From Larimichthys crocea (taxonomy: Eukaryota > Chordata > Actinopteri > Sciaenidae), in assembly GCF_000972845.2 (NCBI RefSeq), contig NC_040020.1, positions 2,356,669 through 2,420,668 on the forward strand: a DNA stretch of 64,000 bases, written 5' to 3'. Each line of letters opens with the position of its first letter. Within the stretch, counting starts at the first letter, position 1. The notes beneath the pieces were generated by a model. That model was not told the DNA's origin. It saw only the letters and a list, made by a program, of their open reading frames with translations, and made no database searches. Shown here one piece after another: positions 14,586 to 28,621 of this stretch. The position numbers were made by a program, and so were the translations under genes.

Positions 14586-15269
14586 TATGTGGGTGTGTGA
14601 AACAGAGAAAAGAAGAGAGGGGTCATGTGTGTAAGGGCATATAGAGCTGCAATGTATGGATTATTTGAATCATTGATGAATCCGCCAATTACTTCCTCAA
14701 GTAATTGATTGACAATTATGTCTCTAAAATCTATTAAAAAAAATAGTGAAAATACCTAGTTTAGCCTGGAGTTTTGCCTGTTCTGTCCTATAAACAGTTC
14801 TAAATATATGAATTTACTATCATACATAACAAGACAAGGGTCAAAACATCACATTTGCTGGAGCCAGTGAATGGCTGGTATATAGTATAAGCCTATGAAG
14901 CCTAACGAACATCCATCTGTCAGCTTTATTACAACATGTTGCGGAAATGTTTCATGTAAATTACCTGTTACGTTGTTGTCATTTTGAAAGGGTTATATAA
15001 ATATCCTACTCTTTATACACGGTGCTTTATATCATGCATGTCAACCTAACGACTGATTTAATGATGCTGAGCTTACGGGCTTTACTCCCACTACATGACC
15101 TAAGCTCATGTGATCCTATGGGAGTAAAATCAGTTTATGGGACCACACAGTGGTTAACAAGAAATGACTGAGATCCTGTACAGCCAGAGTACACATTGTC
15201 TCTGCTGATGCTATTTAAATAGTTATTCTTAACTTAGAAGAGTGGGCGCAGTGTTTTCGCTGAATTTCT

Positions 15270-15450
15270 GAAGTATTAAGCGGCTCATACATCAATTAAC
15301 ATAATAATTGGAAAGATTTGAGACACTGTTCAAAAACTAAGGAGCCATTTTGGCCAGGCCTCTGCAGCTCCAAATGAGGGTGGATCATTTGTAACGGAGC
15401 CAGATCATGTGGTTATGATCCAGTTATCATCGCACCGCTTCAGTGAGCAC
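15270..15450. promoter_or_regulatory. Candidate conserved non-coding element
   Basis: Contains AATTGGAAAGATTTGAGACA, GCCATTTTGGCCAGGCC and GGTTATGATCCAGTTATCAT, the last with paired GATA/homeodomain-like cores. Judged by texture only. Confidence 0.22.
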
Positions 15451-16045
15451 AATTGAGATGGCTCTGTTTATCGGTTCTGTAGCTCCTGCATTGAATTTGC
15501 ACTGCACAGTCACTGTGCCTCCATTCCTCTCTCTCTCGTCTTTCCTCACTCTCTCCTGTTAGTGTGTAGCAGACAGCAAAGCACAATGAAGTCAAATGGA
15601 GTATGGCTCTGGCTCTGTGCGAGATTAGATGGGATAAACTGAGCAAATCTCAGGAAGGACGAGTCGGGTATCTTCATAATACCGTTTCTCTCTGCCACTC
15701 CTTTTTGTACGTTCACATTTCCCTGTCAAACATCCATCACTTCAGGCTTGGCTTCAGCGTCAATATGGAGAATCAATAAGTCTCATATTACAGCTACTTC
15801 TCTCTCACTCGCTTTTAATACACAGTCTGGTTTATAGTTATTTTTGTTTTTACCACAAACAATAAAAAGTGTGCAGGTTCTCCCAGTGTGTTACACTCCA
15901 GGCATAACACATTGGCTACCATTGTTTCATTGCTAGTATATTCAATGTACATTTTTATTGTCATTGCATCAAAACATATGAAAGAATGTTTTATTTGTAA
16001 TATGGCAAAGGCCTGAGACCTCATGCTCCGCCATACAAACTAAAA

Positions 16046-16067
16046 CACGCACACACACACACACACA
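16046..16067 (+). repeat. (AC)n microsatellite
   Basis: A dinucleotide run with one early G interruption. Confidence 0.95.
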
Positions 16068-18294
16068 ATCCAATCTAATCCATAAAAAATAAACACAAAA
16101 TTCATATTTCAGCCCTGCAGATGAATAGCAAGTCCGGCACCTTAATCAAAGGATCTTAGTATAGTTAAAGCTCCTCTAGACGACAGTTTTGCCAGTTTAA
16201 AGAAGACATGGCAGCCGGAAAACTGACTTTATGAAGGCTATGGTAATTTCACTCCCACTGTACCTAGCTGTGGGTAAAGAACCTGAAGGTTCTGATGTTC
16301 CTGGATGTCAGACAACAGTGTGTGAAATTTAGTTGGGAGGTGTGAGAGAGCACCATCTAAAGGAAATTGCAAAGGCAGCACCAAATGACTAATTCCATAA
16401 AAAAAATGTTTTAAAAAATCGGTCTGATTACTAAGAACAAGAACATATTTAATGCTAATGCTGTGTGCCATTAACTGATGATGAGTTTTTTTTTTTAAGG
16501 AACCAGCACCTTTAACAATATTTTTCAGGGTTTGCACACTTTGATATGCACTCAATTTTGAACAGTTAAGTGGTTCTAAGTGGGAGCATGACATCAGTCT
16601 CTCATCTCATCCAAGATCTATTAAACAACGCACATCATAACTTTGATATATAGTTTTAGCTGTATCCATATTTCATGATAAATCACTTTCCGAAGGTGTC
16701 TCTGGAGAGCCCTCGGTTAGGATGTCAGATGCTGTAGGGACAGATGCAGGGAATGCGATTTATGGACGCATGCCAGGTCAACAAACAACCCATGGGACTT
16801 CCATGGTACGACCTCATGACTGTTTATTGTTTTAGCGGAATGCCTCTGTGTGATGTTAAGAGAGAGAGGAAAAAAAGAAAAACAGCTGGAAGTTTGTCCA
16901 AGCAGATGTCAATTGACCAAAGGTGAGTAGGGGGCAAGAAGAGTGCGATTATTTACTCCTGGCTGTTTACCTGTGACAGAGTGATTCAAGCGGCGGGGTT
17001 AATAACTTGGCGTGACCTCAGATCAACAGTGACAGACCACGCTCAGTCTCTCCTACTTCACCATTTCACTCCTAAACTGCCCGTTCAAAAAGATGAAAAC
17101 GGGGATTTGAACTGTGACTCTGCAATTCGAGTGGTCAAAACATCACTCAACAATTTTGAAAGGATATCTAACGTCACAACAACATTACGTTATACACCTA
17201 TAATCTTAATTATTGAAAAAAAGAAAAAGTCATCGTATGTCATTTTACAGATACAGACATAAAATACTGTCAAAAAATCAAAAATCCTACTGTGGTCCAT
17301 GAACATACTGTTTCCAAAAACTTACATATACTGTACACTGAGTATGTGACTGAAAAATGGAAAGAAGAAATGTCTACCAGGGCCGTCGGCCATTCAATCA
17401 TTTTTCACTGGTTAATGCTAATTAATAAAAATCTAATTTTGTTTTGTTTTTTTGTCATCAAAACTAATTTTATTTCAAGATGTTCAAATACTAATATGGA
17501 TAAAACTACAAACAATTCCCCTATCCTATGCCAATGTTCCATTAAAGCACTAATCCATTATATCATTTTTGTTGTTGTTATGTATTTCACACACACAGTG
17601 TGCAAGAACACGCTCACACAAATATGTCCCCAATGTCCTACTTGCTATGCAAGGGATTAAGTCTGACCTGCAGACAGATACTCATCCAGCTGTTTCTGTT
17701 TTTCTGTTCATAACAAATTAAAAAAAAGAAGGAATAAACTCATTCTCTTCCTGACACTTTTTTAATGACGCTAATCTTCACAATGACTCTGTGATTGCAC
17801 TCCATATATCATTTTACAGTGGCACATGGATGCACTGTCGAAGAAACCCAAGCATGCATTTGGGTATGAGTAAATTATCAAACGTGCCGGCTTTTTGTGT
17901 CTGTCCATTGTCTGATTTATTTGTTAACATAATCACTGTGCTTGGAAGTAAAAAAAAATAAATCCTTCTTTAAATGCAACCACTTGACTCATTTCTAATT
18001 CTAAATATGCTACTCCTCCCCGCCCACCTTCATGGGCACTCCAAAAAAATGAATCCAGGAGCCTGAGAAGAAACCGTGGCTACCTGGGAGGAGATGTCAG
18101 CCAACTATTACGTGAGAAAATGTGGCTCGCTAAACCACGAAGAGTTTATCTGTAAAAGAGCATCCAAATGAAAGAATGCACAGCGGTACTTCAAATCTGC
18201 AACGCCTACTGAAGGTGGCCAAGACCAATGCCTCACCCAGAGATTTGAAGCTAGATTGTGGCTACATATTAGGTACCTAAATGGGCTTTATATT

Positions 18295-18413
18295 GTCTGG
18301 TCCTGGTCTTGGTCTTTGCTCAGTCTCATCCCACCTTGGTCTCTGTCCCTCAAAGTCCTTGTCTTGTATTGGTCTCGATACAGTCTGGTCTTGGTCATGA
18401 CTTGGTCTTGGCA
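18295..18413. repeat. Degenerate TGGTCTTGGTCTC minisatellite
   Basis: Diverged copies of a TGGTCTTGGTCT / GGTCTCGATACAG unit run through the block; on the other strand this is the GACCAAGACC repeat often met in fish genomes. Both strands stay open for about 60 codons here only because of the repeat, so those frames are not genes. Confidence 0.7.
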
Positions 18414-19631
18414 ACAAAACCGGTGCATGTTTATGTCGATCTGATGGTCTCTGATTTACAAAAGTTGTAGCAACTAGAAGCAAGCGAGGACTGACTGTGA
18501 AAACATCTGCGATAAAGTGAAAACAGGTCTAGCGTTTCACTGTCATCGAAATATTACATACATTATATCTTTAAATCTTTAAGACCAGACTTCAGACTTG
18601 TGGGATACGCTGCCTGTTTCTGAAGCACTGAATTACGCACGCCTGATCATTACATTGCTTGCAACCTCTGGGTTAAGTAAAAGACAACATGAAAATGACT
18701 TTGTGTGAGTTTGCTTCTGTTAAAGGGTCTGCACTGCACTGTTTTCTTCACATTCAGGCATGAATACAACATTCATTCGCATTCATTGCCTTTCACTGCA
18801 TATTTCTGCTGCTGAATCTTGCCTTGTGCCTCTCTGCACCTCCAACACTATGATTTTCCTAGAAAAGCCTGCCTGGTCTCTCCTCTTCTACTTTTGAGAT
18901 GTTTTGTAAGGCACCACTGTGACTGGCACAGCTGTTAAAAGCTCTGAAATGAGCAATATAACTGAGAGGGTAATGATACATAACCAGTCCCTCTGAGTTA
19001 TATGTCACATCACACAATGCGTTTGTACATAACATGCTGCACATACTGTGTAACAACAAAAATGACAAGAGCCTGTTTGCACATATATGTCTTTGTACTT
19101 GTACAGCATGACTTTGATACCAATACCAAGTTTAGTATCACGATAATCAACACCAAAAACATACCTGAGACTGAAAAGATGCTGATTTGACATCTGGACA
19201 TAACACAAAAACAGACCAACAGAGTATACAGGACACATTTCCATAGGACCGTTCTAATTTCATAGATTTATTGGGTCAAATGTTAATAAAGATCTGTCAT
19301 GTGCATGCATAGCTCTAAAACAACAAATTGCACCAAAAGACAGTTTACTATTGCAATCAAATTACTTTTTATTTAATCCAAGGGTATTATGTTTACTATA
19401 GGCAATGAAATGTTCGCCACCGTAGTAACCATACCAGCCGCCAGAGTTTCAAAGCGATACATAGTTAGTATTCCATAAACACGAAACTGAGATCCCACAA
19501 AAACTGTAAAATTAATTCAGTGTTACCAAACTGAAAGTAATTTGACCGAAAAAATTCAGGAGCAGGGGAGCCAGAGCTTCTGGATGAATAAAGATCCAGT
19601 GTCACATCGGTGTTTGCTCTGATGGGATGGC

Positions 19632-19656
19632 TTTTTTTATTTATTTATTTTATTTT
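19632..19656 (+). repeat. (TTTA)n tract
   Basis: Short imperfect TTTA/TTTTA repeat. A similar T-rich, TTTA-containing stretch lies at about 6340-6395. Confidence 0.8.
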
Positions 19657-19716
19657 GGATTTAAAAGCAGACTCAACTTCACTCTTGCTTTTCAATCTGT
19701 CTGCAGCAGGTTGCAA

Positions 19717-19749
19717 ACACAGACACACGCGCACACACACACACACACA
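19717..19749 (+). repeat. (CA)n microsatellite, imperfect
   Basis: CA repeat with GCGC and GAC interruptions at its left side. Confidence 0.95.
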
Positions 19750-20879
19750 GACTCCCGTTCCCTGATGCAAACTTGCAAATGGAAAATCCACTGGTTATCT
19801 ATGTGAACGCACAAATATTGATCTACAACAAGTACCCAAATTCTGATGCCGAACTGTTTTCCAGAAAAAAAAAGTACCTGAATTTCGGTACACAGTCCGA
19901 TACTACTATTTAGGAGAAAAGTTAGATTCAGCCAAGTTGACCGTGGATTACCTGCCATGATGTTTTTACCTGCAACTTGACAAATGCTTTAGGCCCTTGA
20001 CATCTTTACAAACATTAAACGTTTTGACCTAAGTTCTTTGTCCGAACCACACTGAATCAATGACCTTGTCAGTACTACTAGGGACAAAATGCAGAGTATT
20101 TTGGATGCAGACTCATTTTCCGCCGTGTGAATCATTTCAATAGTTAGCAGACAGAACTTGACAGACATTTCGTCTCTTTCCAGTTGACACGCGCATTCAC
20201 AGTCACAACATACATTTCCCAAAGCTGCTCTCTAATATATCCGTCATTTTTGTCAACTTGAAACTTCTAAAAACATTAATGTCTCCGCTTGCTCTCTCTC
20301 TCACGCTGATATTCCATCAACGCCAGAGTTTGTAATCAGTGTTGAAAATTTCACAGATGCAGCAGAAACCATAAATGAGGCTTGTCACTAAAACAAAAGC
20401 GTGGCCTAACAAATTCCCTCTGATGTACAAGAAGCCAAGAGATGCTCACTTGTCATTTGTGTTTACTAATCTCTAAAGAAGCTCTCCATAACCAAGTGAT
20501 GAGCAAAAAAAAAATGTGAGAGCTAAAAATACCAAACCATTGTTTAAATGTGTTTATTTTTGAGCATTATTCCTTCAATGCCCAGGGGAAGCCTCGTCAT
20601 TCTGCTTTAACTAGTGTCGTATTTATTGATAGAATATTGTTTAACCGTGCATGCTTTCCACAATTAAGAGAGTAAGGATTATTCATTCCACCCCAGAGCA
20701 AATAAGCACCATTTTTAATTTAAGAAATAACACACAAAAAAATGCTTCACTTCACAATTGCTTGCATTTGATGCCTCATATTGCTAATGAAGCTAACAGT
20801 GTAATTAATGAGATAAGCAAAAGAGACTTTTGATGAGGCTTGCGTGTGTGTGATTGTGTCTGAGGGCCAAGTGTGGACA

Positions 20880-21010
20880 CTATCTCTGAGAAGGCTACAG
20901 CCTTGAGGTGAGTAATCCCCCACAGGGAGTTTCTATGGGAGCGGCCCTCTTAAAGCCATTAATTAGATATCTTCCCTCACTGCACTAACCCCAAGGTAGG
21001 TCATAAGAAG
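20880..21010. promoter_or_regulatory. Candidate conserved non-coding element
   Basis: GCCATTAATTAGATATC (homeodomain-type core) lies within GC-richer sequence free of simple repeats. To the right, at 21020-21130, is a pyrimidine-rich C/T tract. Weak call. Confidence 0.22.
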
Positions 21011-21994
21011 TGCTGCTTCTCCCTAACCCTCTGTCTCTCCATCTCCCATCGCCCCTCGTTTCAACCCCCAACCCACCCTTCCTCGCCTTGTCTTGCCTCG
21101 CTGGTCTCCCGCTCCCTCACTCCCTGTTCACGTTCCCAGTTTACATGGCCCTCGTTTAGCTTGAGGCTCTCTGTGTTGCCCATGACTCTGGTCTATTCTC
21201 AGTGACAAGTCTTAGTGGCCATTACAGTGAAACAGAGCAGTGAGCTCTAGGCTTTAGCATCAAATGAACAAAATAATGTTTATAATAAGAATAATATTAC
21301 AAATGCATTCAAGTATCATTATATAAACGCACGAATTAAACAATTATGAAATCACTATTTGTATATTCGACACATCTTTAGCACCTTATCAGACATCATG
21401 TTCACCTTGATCACATCTACAACAAACTCACTGTCATGATTATAGTGGCAAATATATTACACAGACTTGATACAGGTATGTAAACCTGGGCCACCAGTGT
21501 TGAAAGAAGTCACTTTATAAACCCGTTCAACAGCGTCACCTTCGCACCATCACGTCTTGCTGTGCTCTGGGAATGTTGCACTACTTCCTGAATAATAAAT
21601 GATACACCCAGGGCCGAGTGCTAAACACTGAGCCACCGAGCCCGATAACATCATAGAGGAATCTCACTCATTTCACGCAGTATACCATCTTCCCCTATTG
21701 TTTTTTTATCCACGTAATGCCATGTCAATGTGAGAGAAAAGAAAAGGAACAACGTCTTTATATTTAAATAATCTGTTTTTCAGGGTAAAAGGTCGATATG
21801 TAAAACATAGAACTATCATATGCAAATGCACGCACAATGCAAACATGTCCCCTTATAGGGTTCACTTAATCCTATCTACTCCATATGCACTGTGACCGCG
21901 GAGTTGCATGCCTGCGGGGCAGAATCATTTATGTCTCACTGTATCTGCCTGAGCGGTGGCATGTTCATATCACTGAAACAGCTTGTTGCACGAG

Positions 21995-22022
21995 CAGAGA
22001 GAGAGAGAGACAGAGAGAGAGG
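21995..22022 (+). repeat. (GA)n microsatellite, imperfect
   Basis: GA repeat broken once by a C; a purine tract continues into GGGGAAAAGG. Confidence 0.9.
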
Positions 22023-22860
22023 GGAAAAGGCATGATAACTGTATTAAGTGAGGAAACTGGATTTATATGCAACGTAAACCAAGAGAGCTTTTTGTGGGAT
22101 TTTTGTAATTACTGTAATGTAAGCGTGACTCTTCTGTAGGTGTGCGCTGAATAAAATGCACCGATAATTTGCCCTCCATTTGCGAGCCTCACGTTAAAAC
22201 TGTTCACTAAGGCTCGTGAAAAAGCCCCACAAAAAGAGAGTTTGGGAAGGCATTTAGTCTGCTGTGTCTTATATTTTTACTAAGAGATAAGCGCCGTACG
22301 GTAGCGGAAAACATCCTGTGCGGTAAGCCTAATTTAACTTCTTGAACTTGAACTTTTTAAGATGATATCGAGCATTACAGCGTCCATACATATGCATAGA
22401 GCTATCTGTCAGCATGGTTTCCGCTCATTTTTCACACTTAGTTTTAATGTTTTTCCATTTTTTTTTTGTTTGTTTTTTTCCACAGGATTTGAAGATTTTA
22501 CCTAGTGTGCAATTTGTATGCCTGTAGTGGCTGGCTAGAAACATGATTGTCGACTAAGCTACTGCGCATGTTTAAAAGTCGTGTCGAAAACTTTGCTTTT
22601 AAACTAAACCAAAAGCATTAGAAAATCCAATCCATTACCTATGCTTGCTTATGGATATATGCTGCGTTTTTACGCCGCTGCTGTTCAACCGCTGGATGCC
22701 ATTAAGTGCTATTAGAAACATCACTCAAGTTGGGTGTTGCACTCTTCGTTGTGATGGAATAGCTCCGGAAAGCACCTACACACAATCCATAAGCTCCTCC
22801 AAGCTGCCAACATATTTAACATCCTCAGTTGAATTCAAAGCATGATACCAGAACATGGCA

Positions 22861-22876
22861 TGTGTGTGTGTGTGTG
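22861..22876 (+). repeat. (TG)8 microsatellite
   Basis: Eight perfect TG units. Confidence 0.95.
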
Positions 22877-25800
22877 CCTGTGACTATTGCTTTTTGTGAC
22901 TACACCATTTTGGTTGTGCTCTTGTATATACTGTAAGTAATTTGTTCTCAGGTCTCGCTTTCAAAATGTATCTTGATTTCGCCGTGACTTGCTGAATAAG
23001 AAAAAAATCATTGTTGCGTTGCAAAGATATGTTTATTGTTACTAAATCTCAAATGAAAAACTGTGTCAAACTATAAATAAAATGCTGAGTAGGGATTCAG
23101 AGTGTTTCCATATACATCACTGTAAAAACCTCTGAGACCACACTTGTCAGGACTTTTCAGTCACGCCTTGTGGGGTAAACAATCTTCCGGTGCTCCAACG
23201 TGCCCATTTGGCTTACAAATTCTTTAGACCGCTGGCAAATCAAACACCTGGTTTGTATTTTTGTCATCCCTCTTGACTTGTTCACTGAATATATCTGTCT
23301 CTACTGTGTGAATGTGAATATAAAACAAAGGGTTAGGAAACCAAAGACTGCACTACCAACACACACTGTTTGTATCCCAGTAGTGTCATGTCATCGAGGT
23401 TGTTTAATGCCATTGTTTTTGCATATTCTGATGAGCTTCATATAGTCAGAGATCATATCCTGGATATAAGGCCAAAGCGTTACAACTAAAATGAAGAACT
23501 ATACATTCCCAGCTCTATTTTATTTTTTTTGTTCCCCCCCACTTTGAGCTATGTTAAAAGATGTAACAAAACATAAGTTTTATGCTTATGCTGTGTTAAA
23601 CAAGAGACAGTAGCACTCTCCTGGGGGAAACAAAGCCTGCTCTATATCCTGCACTGATCTATCTCCACTACATGAGGGTAAAATGTACAAAGTGATTATG
23701 AGCACAGCACACAGAGGAAATCTCAATTTCCTGCAGGTGCAAAATATGGCAATCACACACTCAAAGCATAAACGTGAATAAAGGACAAATGCCCTTGCTC
23801 TTCGTTTTAAAATCATCTCGTGCAGAAGACACCAAGAAGTCTGTCTGTGTGTCTCGTTATCTTGTTTTGTAGTCTCTTTCTTCCTCTTTATTGATGTCAG
23901 ATGTATCACTGGACCATCTTTGTTGCCCTTGGAATGTACACACAGTTCATTTCATTGGCAAATACTTTTAGGAACTTTTCAATTATGCTGGTTGAGTTGA
24001 AAATTTGCTGCAGTAGTTAGAGGCATATTCCAGTCAATTGAAGAGTGAAGGTGACACTTGACTGCCAGGTTTCTGTTCATTTTTTGGGCTGGAGACATGT
24101 GGTCTACAGTTCAACCTGACCATGTGAATAACAGTGTGCCATGAGTGATTGATAGGAGGAAGGCTAGTATACTCACAGGCCTCGGACATGTCAAGTGACA
24201 TTTGTTTATTCCAAAATCAGAGACGATGGATGAAAAGGCTAAAATGCAAACGATTTAGAGCTGCCAGTAGCAAGACTTGTTCTGTACGAGAGCAACTGTC
24301 GCAGAATAAGCATGAGGACAGTCACAGCTCACTGTGTGAGGGGAATATATCACCGTGACAGAGAAGAAAATGTCTTTTAGAAAGGCATTCCTTCAAGTAC
24401 GAGTTACGCCACATTCACCACTTCTTTGTACCAAGACACAAAGAGGCCAGGATTGATCATGGTTTTAAACAAATTACTCCCTGCACAGATGTGTTTTTAG
24501 AGGTAGAATATGTGGTGAAATAGGCCATGGCATATTATGTTACATGTGGATGAAATAAATCTCTGAAGACAGAATCATGCGCTCAACTTTAACCAAAGCC
24601 TATGTGTAACTGCTGTGAAATTGGCTGAATACACTTATTTTTTTATTAGTTCTACTTTGTTGTCAAGTGAAATGAGTATCAACTCAACAAAGAGTTTAAA
24701 TGTTTTCATGATGACGATGATAACAAGGGAGAGAGGCAGAAAGAGATATCATTTTCATGTTCAAAACTCAACCACTGACAGAAATGAAAAAAGACTCCCT
24801 GCACATTCTTCTGCAATATTTGGTTGATAAGAATAAACATGATAAATAAGATAACAAGTTCAATGATAGGTACTTGAACACCCAACAGATTGCGTTGAAA
24901 TCTGTGAAACTGAAATGAACTGAATGATGCAACAGGCACAGCCAGAAACAGTGTTGATTTCTAAAAAAACTGCAAATCTGTGCAGTATTTGTGATGAAGT
25001 GTGGATAGAAAAAAAAAAAAATCATATGGTTGCAAATTTGAAAATTCCTGGAGGGATTGTTTCAATTTCAACACCAGCCTGGAGAGTTCTCTTGTCCTAC
25101 TTAAGGCCAAGCTTGCTGCCGTTGTGAGCTGTGCCTGGGACTGTTTCTTAGGTTTCACTGTGCTGCAAAAGCCAAGGCTCTTTTTAAGGTTAAACTATCT
25201 GACAGCTCCAGTTTCACTGCAGACAACACACGTCCTCGGGCTAATTTTCACATACTTAGCGGTATGAATTTTCACATGCTCCATTTATGTTGATCACACA
25301 TGATTACACATGGTTATGCGGCGTTTCCGTGGCTAAGCACAAAGGGGGAGTGGTGAGAGGTTTTGCTGATGAAAGTGAGAGAGATGGCGAAGAAAGATCT
25401 ATGATGTAGGAAGATGGTGTGAATATCAAACAACGTGTGTCATGATGGCCTCTGCATGTGCTGTGCCTTTGCCTCTGTGTGCGTGACTTCACATGGATAT
25501 CCAACCTAAATAACACTGTGTGCCTGACATTCAACAATCAGCAATCTGTATCCACATGTAAATGAATGTGGGCATCTTAGATATATCTCAGGATGTGTGT
25601 ACTGTATGAATGCATGCATAGCAATGGAGGTGATAACAGAACTATATGTTAAATGTAAAGCTTTAGAAATGATTCTATTTAAACAATACAGAGATAGTGG
25701 TTCTATAATTGTATAATAAAGTCAAACCCAAAATTAAAGTTAGTTCTGAAGTATTTTCTATATTTCCTGTCTGTCTATCCATCTCTGAGAGGTTTGTGGT

Positions 25801-26583
25801 TCGGAAAGTTACAGTCTACCGAAGTGATTATGGCAGGCTGAGCAACTTCGGACGCTCTCATAAATGTTCAGTACAGGTTAGATGTAATACAGCTGCATAA
25901 AGAAAACTCATTGGCCTTTTTTCCCCCCTTACTTTTTCAGCTGGAGCTGTGTTTTAGTGATTGAGCCCCAGTAATGTTACCAGTAAGTGTGTCTTTTCAA
26001 AATGAGGCATGCTCTTGTCACATGTGCAGTCAATAATAGTTAACCCATCTAACAACGCGAGGCCCCGTGCTGTCATATGCGACGACATTCGCTTCTTGTT
26101 CTGTCTCTATGTCGTGCGTATGTGTGAATTTATGATTCAAACGGTGAGAAATGAGGGAAAATAATAAGGCGCAGTCACAGGTCAAAATCGACTAAGGGCA
26201 GCGTTGCCGCACAGTAAAAAGATTAACACAGGAAGAAGACTCCACTTCTGGCCCCATTTTACAAATCCTCTCATGCAAATTAGGTCATCACCATTTCGGT
26301 ATTCTCCGTGGAGAGGAATGCACTTGAAAAACAGCATCAGGTGGAGGGAAATAGAAAAAGAAGGACTTGTTACTGTGCTAACATGAGATAAGAAGAAAAA
26401 AAAAAAATAATAATAAAAATCCTAAAAGCCACTTTGGACCTCACATGGTTTTGAAAATCGAATAACACACATCCCCCGCGATTTACACACAGACATTAAA
26501 TTTAATTAAAACTAGACCCAAGGTGAAGCAGTTACGGCTTTACACAGTGTGTCTATCAGACCCAATCAGGGCAATGAGTGAAG

Positions 26584-26602
26584 TTTTTTTTTTTTTTTTT
26601 TT
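26584..26602 (+). repeat. Poly(T) tract, about 19 bases
   Basis: Uninterrupted T run lying about 140 bases left of the pogo-like relic. Confidence 0.95.
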
Positions 26603-26738
26603 ATGCCAGAACACAGTGCCAAATGCATCCTGGCTTTAGGACGGGGACCGCAACTTGGTTCGGCCATATATATATAAAGCATATATGCAAGCAATAAATA
26701 TAGTTTAATTATTAAGTTTTGTCTGCTTCAATATAAAA

Positions 26739-27085
26739 ACAAGAAGAAATGCATATATTGCAGCTTTTAAGTTAAAGGCAATCGATCTGGCCGTCAAAGA
26801 AGGAAATAGAGCTACTGCACGTAATCTTGGCATCCCGTGTTGATGCCGTGTTGGTGCCGTACTGCCGATTTTCAGCCACATTTTTAATAAAGAGTGTTTT
26901 TAATAAAATAAAATAAAAAAAATCTTCCGTGTACTGTCTTTCTGTGTAAATATCTCATGTTACAACATGAAAACCTGCAGCTTATATTCAAGTGCAGCCT
27001 ATATATGTACAAAATTAATTTTCTTTTGAAATTTAGCTGGTTCAGCTTATATTCAGGTGTGCTCAATAGTCCGAAAATTATGGTA
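26739..27085 (+). mobile_element. Relic of a Tigger/pogo-type DNA transposon with a broken transposase N-terminus
   Basis: Positions 26754-26840 encode AAFKLKAIDLAVKEGNRA and then TARNLGIP before a TGA at 26841. This is the start of the helix-turn-helix DNA-binding domain (CENP-B/psq type) of pogo/Tigger-like transposases. Upstream, in the same frame, comes the basic stretch KTRRNA. The frame then breaks, and the DNA-binding domain is not completed. From about 26925 to 27085 the sequence carries the 3' terminal region I know from these fish elements: two copies of CAGCTTATATTCA followed by a CTCAATAGTCCGAAAATTA-type end. The middle of the transposase is missing, so the copy is internally deleted and dead. 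The 5' terminal repeat was not found. Confidence 0.75.
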
Positions 27086-28605
27086 TTATTATAAGAATCA
27101 ATAAAAACATTCTGGTTCACTTTTTGTTCCCTTGGCACTGAAGCTTCAATCCATGCCTTGGCCTCTTTAAGTGTCTAAAATGGACCGGCAGTATTTCTAC
27201 ACTTAAAAGCTATGACAGATGGAAAGAGACAGCGCTTTATTTCTTTGAACAATTTATTAGGCCTCTTATTAGGCTAGACTACAGCCAAAGAAAATCTCTT
27301 ATGATAAAATACATTCTGTATTTCCAAAAACTGCAAATGAAATTTCAGCACGACGCACTGTAGAAGTTTCAAGGTAAAACTTCCGTCAGTCTAAATATGA
27401 TGAAGCTGTTCTCTCTGAATATTCAGCATTATCTTGTAATCATGTGCATTTCCACCAGGCATTTAGTTTGTGCTTACTGGTAGCAGTCCTGAGGTCTCAT
27501 TTCAGCTGAGTGTACACAGTTTCGTGCATCAGCACTTGTTTCGACACGCAGAACCAAATTGATCAATTTCATCTTGTTTATCCAAATGTGCATATATTAA
27601 GAACCACTGCATTGACAGTCCCTCTCACCTGCTTCCCTGTTGCTGTTTTTCTGCTTGTTTTTTTGTTTGTTTGTGCAGTATATATATATCTGTATATTCA
27701 TGCGTGAACCAGATTTAGCAGTGCCTCAACCTTATTATTCTTTAAGGCTGTCTTCCTTTTCTGTCTCAGTTGCTCATTTTTTTTTTCTCAGAAGCTGTCC
27801 TACATTCAGGCTACTAGGTCTTTTTTTAAAGAATGTTGTTTTCCCACGTACGGCAAATTGAGGGTGTTTCCTTATGAAAATGAGCCTGTTTCTGCACCAG
27901 CAGATGGCTGTAGAACAGGTAGGATTCATCATTGCTCATTGCATACAGGTGTGAATATGTTATATAGGTTTGATTAATACAAACTTACTTGTGCATACAG
28001 GCAGGTCTTACACAGATTTAGAACTTGCTGTGAGAAATGAGGCCCCTGTTTTATGTACGTCTATTATCAGCACAACGTCAAAGACCCAATTATTACCCAA
28101 ATACAGACATCGCATTGAGCGACTCGCTCACTTATATGCAACTCCAGAACAAACAGGTAAAGAGCATGCAAAGTCAGTTATATACCAGCATGTTGCAGTA
28201 AAACCTGTGATTTTGTGTGCATTAGAGCTCAATTTGTTCCGTGTGGCAAATCTATTATATGCTGAAATATATAATGGTTTATAGTTGGATTTTTGAAGAA
28301 AGCCTGAATAGAAAAAGAATATTAACGTCTAAAAGTTTAATGTGGCTTTAGTTCACTTTGGGTAGAAGCTGTCTTCATAAAGTTCCCTCAGTTTCATTGG
28401 AAAACCTCAGTGATAAATTGGAGTATTGAGTGTGAAGGTATGTTTTTTTTTGTCGTTGCGTTTTTTTGGACGAATTAGGACGAAACATTGATTACAAGCC
28501 AAGATGAAATCCAGTCTCTCGGATAGTTTGTTGTCCATTGTTTGGTCTTTTATGAGATGTGTTCCTTTCTGGCAAAAAATAAAAAAAGAAAGTAGACGAA
28601 ATTAC

Positions 28606-28621
28606 AAATAAATAAATAAAA
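28606..28621 (+). repeat. (AAAT)n short tract
   Basis: About four AAAT units. Confidence 0.8.

Noticed and set aside
16238..16594. 118-codon minus-strand frame with fairly protein-like composition
   Set aside because: No reverse-transcriptase, transposase or host-gene motif was recognised; kept only as a possible old repeat.
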